Positions 61,480-64,000 of a stretch of 64,000 bases of DNA are shown piece after piece. A program made the translations under genes and the position numbers. The notes under the pieces are model-generated. The model did no database searches, had not been told where the DNA came from, and was given only the letters and a program-made list of their open reading frames with translations. Source of the DNA: AV69 sp963742315 (GTDB lineage Bacteria; Verrucomicrobiota; Verrucomicrobiia; Chthoniobacterales; UBA10450); assembly GCA_963742315.1 (NCBI GenBank), contig CAVULE010000007.1, positions 186,001-250,000 on the forward strand. The letters are read 5' to 3'. Positions within the stretch are counted from its first letter, which is position 1, and each line of letters starts with the position of its first letter.

Positions 61480-62370
61480 ATGTCGAACACGATTACGCCG
61501 ACCGTTTTCTATCGCACGCTTAACGTGGAGGGGCTGGAAATCTTCTATCGCGAAGCCGGTCCCCGGGATGCTCCCACCGTTCTGCTCTTGCACGGCTTTC
61601 CGTCGTCTTCTCATATGTTCCGCAATCTGATTCCCATGCTTGCGGATAAATATCATGTCGTTGCCCCAGACTTCCCTGGATATGGCGAAAGCTCAGCACC
61701 GTCGGTCAACGATTTCGACTATTCCTTCGAACGGTTAGCGACTGTGACCGAAAAGTTCACCGAAAAGCTGAATCTTTCTTCATATGCGCTATTCCTCTCG
61801 GACATAGGTGCATCGGTTGGCTTCCGGTTAGCCGTCATGCATCCCGAACGAGTGACCGCTATGATCGTCCAAAACGGGGGCGCTCATGTTGAAGCCATAA
61901 ATAAGGAGTTCGCAAAGGGATTATTTGACTATTGGGAAGATCGGAGCGAAAAGAATGCTCAAGTTCTACTCGACTGGCTTCTGACGATTGAAGGAACCAA
62001 GTGGCATTATCTGCATGGTGTCAGCGATCCGTCGAAGATCAGCCCTGACAATTGGGTGATCGACCAGGCTTATCAGGACCGACCGGGGAACAAGGAAATC
62101 CAACTTTCAATCCTCTACAACGCAAAAAGGGATCTGGATGTCTTTGCCGATTGGCAGGAGTATTTCCGTAAACAACAGCCCCCCACGCTGATCACTTGGG
62201 GCAAAAACGATGGAATCTTTACGGTGGAGGGTGCTGAACTCTTTAAAAGAGATATTCCCAGTGCAGAGCTCCATCTTCTCGACACGGGCCATTTCGCGTT
62301 GGAAGAAGAAGTGGATCGGATTGGGTCGTTGATGCATGAGTTTCTCGACCGAACAATAAACAAGAACTAA
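61480..62370 (+). CDS. Alpha/beta hydrolase of the epoxide hydrolase/dehalogenase type
   Basis: 296 residues. Oxyanion region L-L-H-G-F-P-S-S-S, nucleophile Asp in L-F-L-S-D-I-G-A-S-V-G (elbow Ser-Asp-Ile-Gly), late acid region W-G-K-N-D-G-I-F, His in D-T-G-H-F-A-L-E. Asp rather than Ser as nucleophile fits epoxide hydrolases and haloalkane dehalogenases. Substrate unknown. Site GAAGGAGAGTTTAG. Confidence 0.9.
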   Translation: MSNTITPTVFYRTLNVEGLEIFYREAGPRDAPTVLLLHGFPSSSHMFRNLIPMLADKYHVVAPDFPGYGESSAPSVNDFDYSFERLATVTEKFTEKLNLSSYALFLSDIGASVGFRLAVMHPERVTAMIVQNGGAHVEAINKEFAKGLFDYWEDRSEKNAQVLLDWLLTIEGTKWHYLHGVSDPSKISPDNWVIDQAYQDRPGNKEIQLSILYNAKRDLDVFADWQEYFRKQQPPTLITWGKNDGIFTVEGAELFKRDIPSAELHLLDTGHFALEEEVDRIGSLMHEFLDRTINKN

Positions 62371-62415
62371 GTATTGACCCGGTTATCGCAGCACATCAGC
62401 GAAAGGACAGAAGCG

Positions 62416-62811
62416 ATGCATAACATGAAGAAGCTCATCCTCTCTGTATTTATCATTACCTTCGGATTTGCCACGGCAACGCATGCCCAGCAAGTGAATA
62501 CGCTCCTTACGAAACAGCTTCCGGAAGCACCGGGTAAAGAGATTGAAGTCATTACTGTCAATTACGCCCCAGGAGCCGTCGACGCGATCCACCGGCATGA
62601 TGCGCATGCGGTTGTCTATGTTCTCGACGGGGAAGTTGAGATGCAGGTTCGCGGAGGCACGCTTCAGCGGCTTGGTCCCGGGCAGGTATTTTACGAATCA
62701 CCTGAAGACGTTCATACCGTAAGCCGTAACGCGAGTAAGACGAAACCAGCGAAGTTCGTCGTATTTTTTATCAAAAATGAAGGAGCACCGATTCTCACTC
62801 CCATTCACTAG
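62416..62811 (+). CDS. Secreted cupin
   Basis: 131 residues. Signal peptide M-K-K-L-I-L-S-V-F-I-I-T-F-G-F-A-T-A-T-H-A, then cupin motifs A-I-H-R-H-D-A-H-A-V-V-Y-V-L-D-G-E-V and P-E-D-V-H-T-V-S-R-N. A periplasmic single cupin, possibly a small-molecule-binding or oxidoreductase protein. Site GAAAGGACAGAAGCG. Confidence 0.86.
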   Translation: MHNMKKLILSVFIITFGFATATHAQQVNTLLTKQLPEAPGKEIEVITVNYAPGAVDAIHRHDAHAVVYVLDGEVEMQVRGGTLQRLGPGQVFYESPEDVHTVSRNASKTKPAKFVVFFIKNEGAPILTPIH

Positions 62812-62885
62812 CTTCGGACGCGAACATTGAATTTCTCCGATGAAACCATTTTGCATAAAGCAATATTCCTTACGTGGAGGCACGT

Positions 62886-63356
62886 ATGAATTCAAAAACC
62901 GCGCAACTCAGAGAGAATGGGACAGAGATTGTCCGTCTGTTCGCACGGTTTGCGCTAGGAGCTTCCTTTCTATCCGCTGTGGCTGATCGTTTTGGCTTGT
63001 GGGGGCCATATGGAGCAAAGAACGTATCCTGGGGAAATTTCGCTCATTTCGTGGAGTACACGGGCGCGGTGACGTCTCTCTTCCCCAGTTCATCGACAGT
63101 GTCGTTTGCGTGGGCAGCTACCGTCGCGGAGACACTCTTTGGGATATTGCTTATCGCAGGCTTCAAAATACGAATGGCCTCCGTCCTCTCCGGTCTTCTC
63201 CTTTTGTCATTTGCTATAGGCATGGTCACAGGTCTTGGCATCAAGACGCCATTCGACTATTCGGTCTTCTCGGCAGCCGCTGCAGCATTCTTACTGGCGT
63301 TCTGGGAGCCTGACCGATTCACGTTGGACAAGCTTCTGAATCGATTACGAAACTGA
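62886..63356 (+). CDS. DoxX-family membrane protein
   Basis: 156 residues from ATG 62886 (site GGAGGCACGT). Four helices with the DoxX pattern: L-F-A-R-F-A-L-G-A-S-F-L-S-A-V-A-D-R-F-G-L-W-G-P and E-T-L-F-G-I-L-L-I-A-G-F-K-I-R. Such proteins often accompany oxidoreductases and redox detoxification genes. Last of the block. Confidence 0.88.
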   Translation: MNSKTAQLRENGTEIVRLFARFALGASFLSAVADRFGLWGPYGAKNVSWGNFAHFVEYTGAVTSLFPSSSTVSFAWAATVAETLFGILLIAGFKIRMASVLSGLLLLSFAIGMVTGLGIKTPFDYSVFSAAAAAFLLAFWEPDRFTLDKLLNRLRN

Positions 63357-63734
63357 GCGGGAGATCCGATCACGAACAACACTAACTTCGATAGCGTGAA
63401 CGCTCCGCGTAATATGGGCGTCGTGCCGGTATTGACCACCGCGCAGTACGAACGGTTCGCCTCACGACTTATCCAACGGGACGGGCGTAAGATCGGTCTT
63501 GGCGATCCATCGATGTTTGCCGTGGAATCCCTCACACTCGCACGGCGAGATAAAAATTACTTCTGGCGCAGGCGATTTGGCGACTGCCGACGCAACGACA
63601 AATACCAATAAAGCGAACGGTGCGCTGGCGACACTCAGCTTGTCAGCGATGATTTCCCAATATTTTATATGACGTCTAGCAAGCTTGATTATGTCGAAGG
63701 TCGGTAAAGCCTCTTGAGACTAAAGGTTATCCAG
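63357..63734 (+). other. No clear gene
   Basis: A plus-strand frame (63396-63611, GTG start) reads N-A-P-R-N-M-G-V-V-P-V-L-T-T-A-Q-Y-E-R-F-A-S-R-L-I. It has no ribosome binding site and no known family; perhaps a short remnant. The rest (63612-63734) is A/T-rich without features. Confidence 0.3.
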
Positions 63735-64000
63735 TTAGTTAGGCGAATCGCTCAGCGCGAATCGGCCTATTCCGAACAACGCGATCAATGACACAAGAAA
63801 CAGCCCCAAAGTTGAACCCGTGTCGGGCACCGTGCCTGATCCAATTTTGAGCGTGAAGTTCTGGTCCGCTCCGATTCCCCAGCTCCAGACGTAGGTGCCA
63901 GTGTTTAAGCCGAGGGTTCCAAAAGTCTGGCCACTGTAGGTCGCGCTGTCAGATAGGGCACTGCCAGAGATGTAGCCCTGGGGCACTTCAACAGCAGCAC
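63735..64000 (-). CDS. Exported protein with VPDTGST sorting signal (partial)
   Basis: The C-terminal 88 residues of a longer protein cut by the window edge; the frame stays open to 64000. It reads V-P-Q-G-Y-I-S-G-S-A-L-S-D-S-A-T-Y, T-Y-V-W-S-W-G-I-G, then G-T-V-P-D-T-G-S-T-L-G-L-F-L-V-S-L-I-A-L-F-G-I-G-R-F. The VPDTGST motif, a hydrophobic helix and a basic end form a PEP-CTERM-like exosortase signal in the Verrucomicrobial variant. Confidence 0.85.
   Translation of the reverse strand, partial: AAVEVPQGYISGSALSDSATYSGQTFGTLGLNTGTYVWSWGIGADQNFTLKIGSGTVPDTGSTLGLFLVSLIALFGIGRFALSDSPN

Noticed and set aside
63396..63611. Short plus-strand frame before the partial sorting-signal protein
   Set aside because: No ribosome binding site or family; recorded only as an unclear stretch.

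Overview
The window looks like chromosomal DNA of a soil-type Verrucomicrobiota bacterium, most likely near the Chthoniobacterales / Candidatus Udaeobacter group. This is an inference, based on: a VPDTGST-type C-terminal sorting signal at the right edge; TolB-like/TPR proteins fused to cyclase or Ser/Thr-kinase modules; a TIGR02999-type ECF sigma factor beside its kinase; exported NHL/FG-GAP repeat proteins; and many small palindromic repeats. No rRNA, CRISPR array or intact insertion sequence was seen. There is one complete tRNA (Gln, TTG) and one truncated tRNA (Thr, CGT).

Layout. 0-12.5 kb: small membrane proteins, a cysteine hydrolase, a YciF-like ferritin-fold protein, BrkB, CcsA (cytochrome c maturation), an HxD oxygenase, an alpha/beta hydrolase, a D-aminoacylase-like amidohydrolase, a prepilin peptidase and TatC. 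12.5-15 kb: Nudix hydrolase, a decayed argH and folB. 15-19.5 kb: a split cyclase/TolB/TPR protein and an HTTM membrane protein with a partner. 19.6-24.9 kb: DciA-like protein, RpoN, a pair of small exported coiled-coil proteins, an NtrC-type activator and an amidohydrolase. 25-27 kb: CbiX, GAF and a 4Fe-4S (DR2241-like) protein. 27.4-40 kb: a TonB-dependent receptor, a split Ser/Thr kinase/TolB/TPR protein, a four-helix-bundle gene and an ECF sigma factor, then three exported-protein genes that share one upstream element. 40-50 kb: aldo/keto reductase, DUF5069, DUF6496, M28 peptidase, Coa1-like protein, Mrp/ApbC, the pyrimidine genes pyrR-pyrB-pyrC and a CBS protein. 50-54 kb: sufC-sufB-sufD. 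54-58 kb: a receiver/histidine-kinase pair, tRNA-Gln and a pseudokinase. 58.2-63.4 kb: an accessory block after the truncated tRNA, holding a broken LuxR regulator, two cupins, a medium-chain oxidoreductase, an alpha/beta hydrolase and a DoxX protein, with uneven base composition.

The most notable signal is a three-copy upstream element (about 35.4, 37.3 and 38.3 kb). It has a hairpin, a 32-nt block identical in all copies containing GATCACTTTGATC, and then a tiny ORF encoding M-x-[VM]-K-G-K-L-[QR]-N-Q. The codons of the tiny ORF differ mostly at third positions. In the third copy the tiny ORF overlaps the downstream start codon as ATGA. All three downstream genes encode secreted proteins and lie beside the ECF sigma factor. 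This looks like an undescribed leader-peptide/promoter module for an exported-protein regulon.

A second theme is gene decay. About a dozen frameshifts or stops fall in accessory genes and argH, while roughly 30 kb of housekeeping reading frames are clean. argH carries a 13-nt deletion between direct repeats, a 1-nt deletion, a Trp-to-stop change and several changed active-site-motif residues, which points to loss of arginine synthesis by this route. A few lesions sit in homopolymers and could instead be residual sequencing errors. A MITE-like palindromic element occurs twice, once between pyrR and pyrB with a 7-bp direct repeat on each side.
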